The notes under the pieces: model-generated | Told to the model about the DNA's origin: nothing | The model's database searches: none | What the model saw: only the letters and a program-made list of their open reading frames with translations | Made by a program: the position numbers and the translations under genes | NCBI GenBank assembly: GCA_963737835.1 | Contig: CAVTUH010000001.1 | Location: 2,046,001-2,110,000 of the forward strand | Source: Palsa-1248 sp963737835 | GTDB lineage: Bacteria > Gemmatimonadota > Gemmatimonadetes > Gemmatimonadales > Gemmatimonadaceae | Length of the DNA: 64,000 nt | Reading direction: 5' to 3' | Part shown: in pieces, positions 53,307 through 62,063 of the stretch | Layout: every line of letters begins with the position of its first letter | Numbering within the stretch: position 1 is the first letter of the stretch

Positions 53307-56300
53307 ATGACACGCCTCTTCATCACTCGCCCCGTCATGACGACGCTCGTCATGATCTCCATCGTCTTCTTCGGCTACATCGCGTACACGCGCTTGCCGG
53401 TGAGCGATCTGCCCAACGTCGACTATCCGACGGTGACGGTGAGCGCTACGCTCCCGGGTGCCAATGCGGAGACGATGGCATCGACGGTTGCCACGCCGCT
53501 CGAGAAGCAGTTCTCGACGATCGCGGGCATCGACAACATGACGTCGACGAGCAGCATCGGGACGACGACCATCGTCGTGCAGTTCGTCCTGGATCGCAAC
53601 ATCGACGCGGCGGCCCAGGACATCCAGGCCGCGATCACCCAGACGCTGCGCACGCTGCCCCAGGGGATCATCCCACCGTCGTACCAGAAGACCAACCCCG
53701 CGGCGACGCCGATCCTGTATTTCGCGATCATGTCGCCGTCGCTCCCCTTGTCGACCCTGGACGAGTACGGGGAAACGACCATCGCGCAGCGCCTCTCGAC
53801 GGTGAGCGGCGTGGCCCAGGTGCTGGTGTACGGCCAACAGAAGTACGCGGTGCGCATCCAGCTCGACCCGCAGTTGCTCGCGTCCAAGGGGATCGACCTG
53901 GAGGATGTCAACACGGCCGTCAACGCCGAGAACGTGAACATCCCGACCGGGATCCTGTGGGGCCCCAGCGTGGCGCTGACGGTGCAGGCCAGTGGCCAGC
54001 TGCCGAGCGCCGCCTCGTTCGCGAGCATGATCATCGCGTATCGCAATGGCGCGCCGGTCCGACTCCAGGACGTCGGGCGCGTAACCAACGACGTGCAGAA
54101 CAACAAGACCGCGGGCTGGGTGAACGGGCAGCCGGCGATCGTGCTGGCCGTGCAGCGTCAGCCGGGCACCAACACGGTCAAGGTGGCGAACGGCGTCAAA
54201 GCCGCGCTCGCGCGCATCCACAACGAGATCCCGACGACCGTGGACGTGCAGATCTTGTACGACCGGTCGCAGTCCATCGAGGCCTCGGTCAATGACGTGA
54301 AGTTCACGCTGCTGCTGACATTGGTGCTCGTCGTCGGCGTGATCTTCGTGTTCCTCAAGAACGTGTCGGCGACGCTCATCCCGAGCCTCGCCCTCCCGAT
54401 GTCCATCATCGGCACGTTCTCGGTGATGTACCTGCTCGGGTACAGCCTCGACAACCTGTCGCTCATGGCGCTGACGCTCGCCGTGGGTTTCGTGGTCGAC
54501 GACGCCATCGTGATGCTCGAGAACATCGTGCGGCATCTCGAGATGGGCAAGCCGCGCATGCAAGCGGCGCTGGACGGATCGACCGAAGTCGGCTTCACCA
54601 TTCTGTCGATGACGCTGTCGCTCGCCGCGGTGTTCATCCCGGTGCTGTTCATGCAGGGCATCATCGGGAAACTGTTCCACGAGTTCGCAGTCACCATCGG
54701 CGTCTCGATTCTCGTCTCTGGTGTCGTGTCATTGACTCTCACGCCCATGCTGTGCAGCCGGTTCCTGCGGTCAGACCACGGCGTGGTGCACGGCCGCATG
54801 TACAACACGGTCGAAGCCGGCTATGAGCGCGTGCTCAAGGCGTACGAGGACAGTCTCGCCTGGGTCATGAACCACCGGTTCGAGGCGCTGGCATTCTCCG
54901 TGATGACGCTCGTCGTGACCGGGTGGCTCTTCTACGCGATTCCCAAGGGCCTCTTCCCGACCGACGACACCGGTCAGCTGATCGCGACGACCGAGGCCGC
55001 GGAGGGCGTCTCCTACGACGGGCTCATCGCGCACCAGCAGGAAGTCGCGCAGATCATGGCGCAGAACCCCAATGTCGCGTCGGTGCAGTCGTCCGTCGGC
55101 ACGCTCGCGGCGTCCAACCAGGGGCAGATCACCATCAACCTGAAACCGATCAGCGACCGCAGGTACTCCGCGGACCAGCTCACCCGCATCCTCACGCAGG
55201 AGGTCTCGGGCGTCCCCGGGATCTCAGTGTACGTGCAAAACCCGCCGGCCATCTCCATCGGCGGTCTGCAGTCGAAGAGCTTGTACCAGTTCACGATGCA
55301 GAGCGGCAACATCACGGTGCTCGATTCGAGCGCGCGGGTGCTGGAGGCCAGGCTCAAGGCGCTGCCGCAGCTCAGTGGCGTGACGAGCGACCTCCTGATC
55401 GAAAACCCGCAGGTCACGATCCAGATCGACCGACCAAAAGCCGCTTCGCTCGGCGTCTCGGCAGCCGAGATCGAAAACGTGCTCTACGACTCGTTTGGCC
55501 AGCGACAGGTCTCGACGATCTATACGTCGACCAACGAGTACTGGGTCATCATGGAGGTGCTGCCTCGCTACCAGCGAGACATCAACGCCCTCAACGCGCT
55601 CTACGTGAAGTCGACCGGTGGCCAGGAGATCCCGATGTCGACAGTCGCGCGGTTCGTCTCGGATCTCGGTCCGGTGACCATCAACCATTCGGGCCAACTC
55701 CCGGCAGTAACGATCTCCTTCGATCTGCGGCCCGGCACCTCGCTGGGCACTGCGGTGAGCACCATCCAGCAGACAGCCAAAGAGACGCTGCCGCCGGCGA
55801 TCACGATGAGCTTTGCGGGCACGGCTCAGGCGTTCCAACAGTCCATGGACGGACTGCCCCTGCTGCTCGCGCTCACGATCTTCGTGATCTACATCATTCT
55901 CGGCGTCCTGTACGAGAGCTTCATCCACCCGATCACGATCCTGACCGGTCTGCCGTTCGCCGCGTTCGGCGCGCTGGGTACGCTCATGGTGCTCGGTATG
56001 GATCTCGACATCTACGGCTTCGTCGGAATCATCATGCTCATCGGCATCGTGAAGAAGAACGCCATCATGATGATCGATTTCGCGATCGAGACCGAACGCG
56101 CTGGCCACCGGAAGCCGAAGGACGCCATCCTCGAGGCCGCGAGCATTCGATTCCGGCCGATTATGATGACGACCGTCGCAGCGCTGATGGGCGCGATCCC
56201 GATTGCCTTTGGGTGGGGCGCTGGTGCGTCAGCGCGTCGACCGCTCGGCGTAGTCGTCGTCGGTGGGCTCGCCTTCTCCCAGCTCGTGACGCTGTACGTC

Positions 56301-56429
56301 ACGCCAGTGTTCTACACGTACTTCGACGAGCTGCAGACCTGGGTCCAGACCCGTGCCGCACGCCGCCGGCACCGCAAGGAGGCGCTGGGCGGTGCCGGAC
56401 CGGTGCCGCTGCCGGCGCAAGGGGACTAG
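53307..56429 (+). CDS. RND efflux transporter permease, third of three
   Basis: 1040-residue RND permease, more divergent than the first two. It opens MTRLFITRPVMTTLVMISIV and keeps TM4 GFVVDDAIVMLENIVRHLEM and TM10 IMLIGIVKKNAIMMIDFAIE. Loop differences include PIRYFAIMSPSLPL-like PILYFAIMSPSLPLSTLDEY and QSVQSSVGTLAASNQGQITI-like VASVQSSVGTLAASNQGQIT. The C-terminus ends RRRHRKEALGGAGPVPLPAQ and its TAG stop is the first three bases of a palindromic hairpin shared with the GGDEF-EAL gene. It is the last gene of the efflux operon. Confidence 0.93.
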   Translation: MTRLFITRPVMTTLVMISIVFFGYIAYTRLPVSDLPNVDYPTVTVSATLPGANAETMASTVATPLEKQFSTIAGIDNMTSTSSIGTTTIVVQFVLDRNIDAAAQDIQAAITQTLRTLPQGIIPPSYQKTNPAATPILYFAIMSPSLPLSTLDEYGETTIAQRLSTVSGVAQVLVYGQQKYAVRIQLDPQLLASKGIDLEDVNTAVNAENVNIPTGILWGPSVALTVQASGQLPSAASFASMIIAYRNGAPVRLQDVGRVTNDVQNNKTAGWVNGQPAIVLAVQRQPGTNTVKVANGVKAALARIHNEIPTTVDVQILYDRSQSIEASVNDVKFTLLLTLVLVVGVIFVFLKNVSATLIPSLALPMSIIGTFSVMYLLGYSLDNLSLMALTLAVGFVVDDAIVMLENIVRHLEMGKPRMQAALDGSTEVGFTILSMTLSLAAVFIPVLFMQGIIGKLFHEFAVTIGVSILVSGVVSLTLTPMLCSRFLRSDHGVVHGRMYNTVEAGYERVLKAYEDSLAWVMNHRFEALAFSVMTLVVTGWLFYAIPKGLFPTDDTGQLIATTEAAEGVSYDGLIAHQQEVAQIMAQNPNVASVQSSVGTLAASNQGQITINLKPISDRRYSADQLTRILTQEVSGVPGISVYVQNPPAISIGGLQSKSLYQFTMQSGNITVLDSSARVLEARLKALPQLSGVTSDLLIENPQVTIQIDRPKAASLGVSAAEIENVLYDSFGQRQVSTIYTSTNEYWVIMEVLPRYQRDINALNALYVKSTGGQEIPMSTVARFVSDLGPVTINHSGQLPAVTISFDLRPGTSLGTAVSTIQQTAKETLPPAITMSFAGTAQAFQQSMDGLPLLLALTIFVIYIILGVLYESFIHPITILTGLPFAAFGALGTLMVLGMDLDIYGFVGIIMLIGIVKKNAIMMIDFAIETERAGHRKPKDAILEAASIRFRPIMMTTVAALMGAIPIAFGWGAGASARRPLGVVVVGGLAFSQLVTLYVTPVFYTYFDELQTWVQTRAARRRHRKEALGGAGPVPLPAQGD

Positions 56430-56447
56430 GGGCAGAAACTGCCCCTA
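56427..56447. repeat. Palindromic hairpin giving stop codons to both convergent genes
   Basis: TAGGGGCAG AAA CTGCCCCTA: a 9-bp perfect stem. The first TAG (56427-56429) ends the third RND gene and the mirror TAG on the minus strand (56447-56445) ends the GGDEF-EAL gene. It may be a bidirectional terminator and belongs to the TAGGGGC/GCCCCTA hairpin group seen at 24575 and 61901. Confidence 0.8.
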
Positions 56448-59129
56448 CAACGGCTCCACGGCCGTCGACCGCCGCGCTCGGGTCCCACGGCCGTCTACAG
56501 CGAAGCCGGGCTCCGGCCCGAACAATCGCGCCTCGAGCTCGGACGCCGGGACGGGACGCGAGAAGTGGAACCCCTGGCCAAGGTCGCAGCCGAGCTCCCG
56601 TAGGCGGTCGAGCTGTTGGGGTAATTCGATCCCTTCGGCGATCGTCCGCACGGAGAGCGTCGTGCCAAGTGTGATGACGGCCTGCGCGAGGGCGCGACGA
56701 CTGCCAGCGCCGGACGCGTGGACGACAACGTCGTCGACGAAAGGCTTGGCGATCTTCAGGATGTCGATGGGGAAGCGCTGCAGGTAGCTCAGCGATGAGT
56801 ATCCAGTCCCGAAGTCGTCGATGGCGAGCCGCACACCTACCGTCTTGAGCGCGTGAAGTGTCGTCTGTACGGTTTCCGTGTGCGCAGTGAGTACGCTCTC
56901 GGTCAGTTCGAGGATGAGCGCGTGCGGCATGAGCCCCGACTCGGAGAGAGCCGCGCGGACATCCGCAATGAACTGCGGGCTCTGGATCTGGCGGCCGGAT
57001 ACATTGACCGTCACCGCCAATGGATCGTCGGGACCGCGTCGCTCTCGCCAGCGCTGCGCCTGCTTGCAGGCTTCGCGCAGCACCCAGGCGCCGAGCGGCA
57101 GGATCATCCCGGTCTCTTCCGCGAGCCCAATGAACTGGCCGGGCGCCAACAGGCCACGGCGCGGATGGTGCCATCGCACGAGCGCCTCGACGCCAGTGAT
57201 CGCTCCGGTCTCGAGCATGACGATCGGCTGGTAGTGCAGAATGAGGTCCCCGTTCTCGATCGCATGCCGCAGATCGGACTCGAGCTCGATTCGCTCGATG
57301 GCCGTTACGTGCATCTCGGGCGCGAAGCGCTCGTACCGCCCTTTGCCGCGCGTCTTGGCGAGGTACATCGCCATATCGGCATTGCGCAGCAGACCATCGG
57401 CCCCGTCCCCATCGCGTGCGGTCGCGATCCCGAGACTCGCTCCGACGAAGACCTCGCGCCGGCCGATCGAGAACGGGCGCGCCAGCGCCGCAATGATCCG
57501 CTCGGCCACCTCCGTGCATGCCGCCTCATCCGCCGGATCCTCAATGAATACCGCGAACTCGTCCCCACCCAGTCGCGCCGCGGTATCCGAGCTTCGAACG
57601 CAGGCGAGTAGTCGGCGGGCTGCCTCGACCAACAGGGAGTCACCGGCGGCGTGGCCCAGACTGTCATTCACCATCTTGAAATTGTCGAGATCAAGAAAGA
57701 GCAGCGCTTGCGGCGCCTGACCGTGACGCTGCGACCGACTCAACGCATGCCCGGTGCGATCACGCAGCAATGCCCGGTTGGCGAGTCCCGTCAGAGGATC
57801 GTGGAATGCCTGGTGGGTGAGCTCGGCTTCGAGCGCCGTTCGCTCGCTGACGTCGCGTGTGTTGAGCACGATGCCGCGAACGGACGCGTCGTGCAACAGG
57901 TTCATGCCGATGCTCTCGACCGAGCGCCAGCTGCCGTCGCGGTGCCACATGCGCCAGTTCACGGTCGCCAACGTGCCCCCTTCGGCGATCGTGCGGTGCA
58001 GGAACAACTGCACCCGGCTCGCGTCGTCGGGGTGGACGAGCTCCGACAATGCCAGCCCTTCGAGCTCGGAGGGCTGATGCCCGAAGAGCCGCGCGATCGA
58101 TGGACTCTGATACGAAATGCGATGACTCGCATCGACGACCGTAATCAGGTCCAATGCGTTCTGCACGAGCGACCGGAAGCGTGCGTCCTGACGCATCCGC
58201 TCCTTCACGAGTCGCACATTATCGCGTGCGGCGATGATCTGGCGCATCACCACCAGCGCGGTCAGCGCAAGGGCACCGACAATGATCTGCCCCAGTGGCT
58301 GGTTCCATACCGGTCGTGACACATACAGGAGGAGGCCGACGCCGGCGACGACGGAGACGTACGGCAACAACGCCACCCGCGCCCGCGGGGCGATTTCCTG
58401 CCGCTGCCGCGCGTGTCCCCGCGTCGCCACTACCTCTTGCACACGCGCTGCGACGCCGAAGGCGAGACCAGCAGTGAGCCACAGACCGTCGATGATGTCG
58501 CCGGTGTGATAATCGCTCACCAGGCGCAAATGACCATACACGAGGTCAGCGACAAACTGTCCGACAATGCCAACCACGGCGATCTGTAACGCACGACGAG
58601 ATCCCTCGGCCGGCGCGCGTGCAAGGATCGTGGCCGCTGCGAGCAGCAGCACGAGGTCGGAAACGGGGAAGGCGACCGACATGAGACGATCGCTCCACGG
58701 GCTGCTCGCTGCCATGGCGGTGGGCCGCAGCACGAGGTACCAGGTCAGCATTGTGCCGCCGACCAGGACCGTTGCGACGTCGAACCAGAACTTGGCCCGT
58801 TCATCCCGGGACCTGGGTGCAACCGGGAAGGCCAGGAGACCGCCTATCCAGAACGGATAGGCGCTGAGGCTGAAGAGATCGATCCAGACGTGGGGCGACT
58901 CGTCGCGGAGCACGAGCTCGTGATACGTGCCGAGCGAATCATTGGTGAAGATGCAGAACGAGGCGATCGCGAAGAGGAGCCACCCGCGCCGCGTCGCGGG
59001 CCCGAGCGCTGGATGGCGGGAGGCGCGCCAGGACAGGACCGACGCCACAGCGTACACCGGCAGGTAATACAGCGTCGTGGCAACGTCCTGCGCGTGGCCC
59101 GTTCCCCACCAGACCATCCGGAGGAGCAC
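56445..59129 (-). CDS. Membrane PAS-GGDEF-EAL cyclic di-GMP signalling protein
   Basis: 894-residue inner-membrane protein for cyclic-di-GMP turnover. About eight hydrophobic segments (residues ~1-300) precede a PAS domain (FRSLVQNALDLITVVDASHR, ~315), a GGDEF domain with intact RLGGDEFAVF (~523), so possible synthase activity, and an EAL domain with GVEALVRWHHPRRGLL (~645) and DDFGTGYSSL, so possible phosphodiesterase activity. Which activity dominates is not known. GTG 59129 lies inside the first apparent helix; the frame stays open upstream to ~59340 and encodes IAAAAVYLAGYVLLRMVWW, so the true start may be a rare codon such as CTG 59201. The convergent hairpin forms its stop. Confidence 0.9.
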   Translation of the reverse strand: MLLRMVWWGTGHAQDVATTLYYLPVYAVASVLSWRASRHPALGPATRRGWLLFAIASFCIFTNDSLGTYHELVLRDESPHVWIDLFSLSAYPFWIGGLLAFPVAPRSRDERAKFWFDVATVLVGGTMLTWYLVLRPTAMAASSPWSDRLMSVAFPVSDLVLLLAAATILARAPAEGSRRALQIAVVGIVGQFVADLVYGHLRLVSDYHTGDIIDGLWLTAGLAFGVAARVQEVVATRGHARQRQEIAPRARVALLPYVSVVAGVGLLLYVSRPVWNQPLGQIIVGALALTALVVMRQIIAARDNVRLVKERMRQDARFRSLVQNALDLITVVDASHRISYQSPSIARLFGHQPSELEGLALSELVHPDDASRVQLFLHRTIAEGGTLATVNWRMWHRDGSWRSVESIGMNLLHDASVRGIVLNTRDVSERTALEAELTHQAFHDPLTGLANRALLRDRTGHALSRSQRHGQAPQALLFLDLDNFKMVNDSLGHAAGDSLLVEAARRLLACVRSSDTAARLGGDEFAVFIEDPADEAACTEVAERIIAALARPFSIGRREVFVGASLGIATARDGDGADGLLRNADMAMYLAKTRGKGRYERFAPEMHVTAIERIELESDLRHAIENGDLILHYQPIVMLETGAITGVEALVRWHHPRRGLLAPGQFIGLAEETGMILPLGAWVLREACKQAQRWRERRGPDDPLAVTVNVSGRQIQSPQFIADVRAALSESGLMPHALILELTESVLTAHTETVQTTLHALKTVGVRLAIDDFGTGYSSLSYLQRFPIDILKIAKPFVDDVVVHASGAGSRRALAQAVITLGTTLSVRTIAEGIELPQQLDRLRELGCDLGQGFHFSRPVPASELEARLFGPEPGFAVDGRGTRARRSTAVEPL

Positions 59130-59345
59130 GTAGCCAGCCAGATAGACCGCCGCGGCGGCGATCGCCCCGGCAGCTTCGTCGTCCCGCCACCACTGCTTCA
59201 GGGAGCGGTATCGCGGGTGTGGCCCGGTAACCGGTTCGGACGTAGGAGTGACCTGCTCGGGTGAGACGCGCGCGACTTGGCGGCGTCGAGGGGGATTCCC
59301 CGGCGCACTTGTGCCCTCAAGAGGACGAACAGATGGCGGGCTTGA

Positions 59346-60479
59346 CTACAGGGGCGAGGGGCCCGGGATGCGTTCTCTCAGCCACCTCGCGTACGCAACC
59401 GGCGACACCTCTGACGGCTTGATCTCACTTCGCCCGCCCCAGAACACGTTCGTATATCCGACGGTGATGCCCGCATCGGCCAAGTGCTTATCAATAGCGG
59501 ACTTATGAGCCATCACCGTGGCTTTGTCGGTCCCGTGCACCACCGCCATGACATTGACGTTCCCAAATTCGGGACCGCCTTCCCGCCAGTATGCGTGCGT
59601 CACGATGAAGTGGCGCCCCACCTCACGGCCAGCCTCGATCTCGCGCCCGGGCGGCACCTGCCAGTGGAACAGCGCGTTGTACCGCGTGACGCGCGTGCCG
59701 CCGATCGACGGCTTGACGTGCTCGAGAAACGTTGAAAACCGGCCAATGACCCCACGATCGGCGAGTTGCTCGGCCACGGCACAGAATTCGTCGCGCGACA
59801 GCCCTGCGGATCGCGCGCGCTCATCCCAGGGATCGGGGCGAATCTCCTCGACCGTGAACTCGCGCTTCAGCGGCTCCAGGACCTGCCACTCGAGGGGCGA
59901 GAGCTCCACGATGGCCGTGTCGATGACTTCTCCCAGCGCGTCGGCCCGCGCGCCCGGCTCGATCGCCTTGCGCCGCACGTGTCCCACGCCGAGCGCGAAC
60001 AGACGCTTGGCCGGCATCACGCGATATCGGACACCGCCGACCCGGCGCAGCAGATAGTCGCAATGGTCGGCCATGTCGAACCCGACCGGCACCTTGAGCG
60101 TCGACCAGAGGCGGTAGACCGAGCCTGGCGTTTCGCTGTCGGTCGAGCGGATCACCACGTGGCCGGAAAACGGATCCTCGCGCACGAGGAGGTCGAACGC
60201 GGCATCGAGGCGCTCGGGCGCGACCAGCCATGCCACCAACGCGCCCGGCGCCAGGTTGGTCGCCAGCAACGTTTGGCGGATGCGGCGAATCGTGCCAGCC
60301 GCAAGCATGGCGCGAAGTCGCTCGAGCACCGTTTCGACCGGAACGCCAGACCTCGCCGCGATCTCGGCGAACGGGTCCGTCAAGAACCCGGCAATCCGAT
60401 CCTCGGAGACCGCGAGGATGCGGGCGTTGACGGGATCGGTGATCTCGACCGGAACGGCGGGAAGGGCAGACGTTTCCAT
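59346..60479 (-). CDS. Two-repeat Lrp/AsnC-like protein (siroheme decarboxylase AhbA/AhbB-like)
   Basis: 377-residue protein made of two related halves, each a winged-helix plus an alpha/beta ligand domain of the Lrp/AsnC type. Half 1: VPVETVLERLRAMLAAGTIR, NLAPGALVAWLVAPERLDAA; half 2: LADRGVIGRFSTFLEHVKPS, TRYNALFHWQVPPGREIEAG, then HFIVTHAYWREGGPEFGNVN and MAVVHGTDKATVMAHKSA. The RFSTFL-x-NALFHW-x-V spacing and MAVVHG motif resemble siroheme decarboxylase subunits AhbA/AhbB (NirDLGH), used in alternative haem or haem d1 synthesis. No other haem gene is near, so a regulator role is equally possible. ATG 60479; an upstream extension is antisense to the aminotransferase region. Confidence 0.72.
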   Translation of the reverse strand: METSALPAVPVEITDPVNARILAVSEDRIAGFLTDPFAEIAARSGVPVETVLERLRAMLAAGTIRRIRQTLLATNLAPGALVAWLVAPERLDAAFDLLVREDPFSGHVVIRSTDSETPGSVYRLWSTLKVPVGFDMADHCDYLLRRVGGVRYRVMPAKRLFALGVGHVRRKAIEPGARADALGEVIDTAIVELSPLEWQVLEPLKREFTVEEIRPDPWDERARSAGLSRDEFCAVAEQLADRGVIGRFSTFLEHVKPSIGGTRVTRYNALFHWQVPPGREIEAGREVGRHFIVTHAYWREGGPEFGNVNVMAVVHGTDKATVMAHKSAIDKHLADAGITVGYTNVFWGGRSEIKPSEVSPVAYARWLRERIPGPSPL

Positions 60480-60589
60480 GGAATGACGGTCGGCGGTGTC
60501 GGGCGAGCGACAACCTGGAGGAAATATGACCGCCAGTTGCGGCCCGTTGCGACCTTTCCGCACTTTAGGGTGTTGGGAACGGCAAGGAC

Positions 60590-60650
60590 CCCACCGCCCC
60601 CCTAGAGGTCGTGAATGGGCGGGTGGGGGCGACGCAATGCGTCGCCCGCC
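60590..60650. repeat. GCGACGC palindrome with flanking imperfect stem
   Basis: CCCCACCGCCCCC (~60593) can pair with GGGCGGGTGGGGGC (60617-60630), followed by the palindrome GGCGACGCAATGCGTCGCC (60628-60646). It occupies the 217-bp gap between the AhbA/B-like gene and the aminotransferase gene (divergent), which otherwise shows no gene. Confidence 0.7.
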
Positions 60651-60696
60651 CTTTGTCGCACCGTCCGTTACCAAGATTCTCACCCGGATCGAACAC

Positions 60697-61854
60697 ATGC
60701 ACAGCGCCCAACGCACCGACACATTCACCGAGTCCGTGATCCGCGAAATGACGCGGGTCGCCCGCACCTACGGGGCGATTAACCTCGCGCAGGGATTTCC
60801 CGACTTCCCGATGCCGGATCCGATGAAAGACGCGGCGTGCGCGGCCGTGCGTGGCGATATCAACCAGTATGCGATTACGTGGGGCAATCCGGCGTTGCGT
60901 CTCGCGATCGCGGAGAAGTATCGCCGGATGTACGATCTGGAAGTCGACCCGGAGCGCGAGATCACGGTCACGTGTGGCGCGACCGAGGCGATGGCCTCCA
61001 CGTTTCTCGCGCTCATCAATCCGGGAGACGAAGTCATCATTCCGGAGCCATTCTACGAGAACTACGGACCGGATGGGATCCTCGCGGGCGCTCACCCGGT
61101 CTTCGTCCCGCTGGACCCACCTGCCTGGCGACTGGATGTCGAACGGATTCGTCGGGCCGTGACCTCGCGGACACGGGCGGTGATCCTGAACTCGCCGCAC
61201 AACCCCACGGGGCGGGTCTTCTCACGCGAAGAGATCGGCGAGCTCGCAGCGCTGTGCGTGGAGCGCGACATCGCGGTGTTCACGGACGATCCGTACGAGT
61301 ACATCACCTACGCGGGTCGGCATCATCCGATCGCGACGTGGCCGGGGATGCGTGAGCGCACGGTGACGATCTCGAGTCTGTCCAAGACATTCACGTGCAC
61401 GGGGTGGCGCCTGGGGTACGCGATTGCGCCACCGGAGACCACGAACGCGATCCGGAAGGTGCACGATTTTCTCACCGTCGGGGCGCCGGCACCGCTGCAA
61501 GCCGCGGCGGCCGTCGGATTCGCCTTCGACGCGGAATACTTCAACCATCTCTCGCGCGACTACCGGGTGCGGCGCGATCTCCTCGCCCCAGCGCTGACCG
61601 ACGCTGGCTTCCGCTTCACGATCCCCGAGGGCGCATACTTCTTCCTCACTGACTTCAGCGACTTGAGCGACGCGCTGGACACCGAATTCGCGCTCTGGCT
61701 CGCCCGCGAGGGCGGCATCGCGACGGTCCCGGGATCGAGCTTCTACCACGACCGCAGCGAGCGCTGCCCGTACGTCCGCTTCGCCTTCTGCAAGAGGGTG
61801 GAGACGTTGGAGGCCGCGGCGGAGCGATTGGCGAAATTGCCGGCGATGGTTTGA
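60697..61854 (+). CDS. Class I/II pyridoxal-phosphate aminotransferase
   Basis: 385-residue fold-type I aminotransferase of the KAT/MalY-AspB group. Blocks: INLAQGFPDFPMPDPMKDAA, NQYAITWGNPALRLAIAEKY, TVTCGATEAMASTFLALINP, ILNSPHNPTGRVFSREEIGE, the Tyr/Asp cofactor residues DDPYEYITYAG, and PLP-binding lysine in SLSKTFTCTGWRLGYAIAPP (~residue 230). The length fits. Substrate (aromatic, kynurenine or aspartate type) cannot be fixed; NPAL... and the C-terminal FAFCKRVETLEAAAERLA are typical of the KAT subgroup. Start ATG 60697; no ATG upstream gives family residues. Confidence 0.93.
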   Translation: MHSAQRTDTFTESVIREMTRVARTYGAINLAQGFPDFPMPDPMKDAACAAVRGDINQYAITWGNPALRLAIAEKYRRMYDLEVDPEREITVTCGATEAMASTFLALINPGDEVIIPEPFYENYGPDGILAGAHPVFVPLDPPAWRLDVERIRRAVTSRTRAVILNSPHNPTGRVFSREEIGELAALCVERDIAVFTDDPYEYITYAGRHHPIATWPGMRERTVTISSLSKTFTCTGWRLGYAIAPPETTNAIRKVHDFLTVGAPAPLQAAAAVGFAFDAEYFNHLSRDYRVRRDLLAPALTDAGFRFTIPEGAYFFLTDFSDLSDALDTEFALWLAREGGIATVPGSSFYHDRSERCPYVRFAFCKRVETLEAAAERLAKLPAMV

Positions 61855-61900
61855 ACGGCGAAAGCCGGGTGACGGGAACTGCAGCGTCCACTGCAACGCC

Positions 61901-61925
61901 GGGCGGGCTGAAGCCCGCCCCTACA
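61901..61925. repeat. Hairpin repeat (GGGCGGGCT stem) after the aminotransferase gene
   Basis: A 9-bp perfect stem GGGCGGGCT / AGCCCGCCC around GA, then CTACA, the same layout as 24575. It lies 47 bp after the aminotransferase stop and directly abuts the ABC permease fragment. Confidence 0.75.
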
Positions 61926-62040
61926 TGTTGCCGCGGGCGGCGTCGCCGTACTGCTCCTCGCGGGCTCCGCCGCGGCGTGCTACATCCCGGCGCGGCGGGC
62001 GACCCGGCTGGACCCGGTGAGAGTGCTGCGCGGGATATGA
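61921..62040 (+). pseudogene. C-terminal remnant of an FtsX/MacB-like ABC transporter permease
   Basis: A 40-codon open stretch ending TGA 62040 reads GGVAVLLLAGSAAACYIPAR then RATRLDPVRVLRGI, the last helix and the YIPARRA-x-R-x-DP-x-x-x-LR tail typical of MacB/ADOP-type permeases. There is no start codon or upstream part; the hairpin repeat begins immediately 5' of it. This looks like a truncated relic of a permease gene. The rest of the 61855-62063 gap holds the hairpin and nothing else. Confidence 0.65.
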
Positions 62041-62063
62041 GCCCTGAGATCTCGACGCCGATT

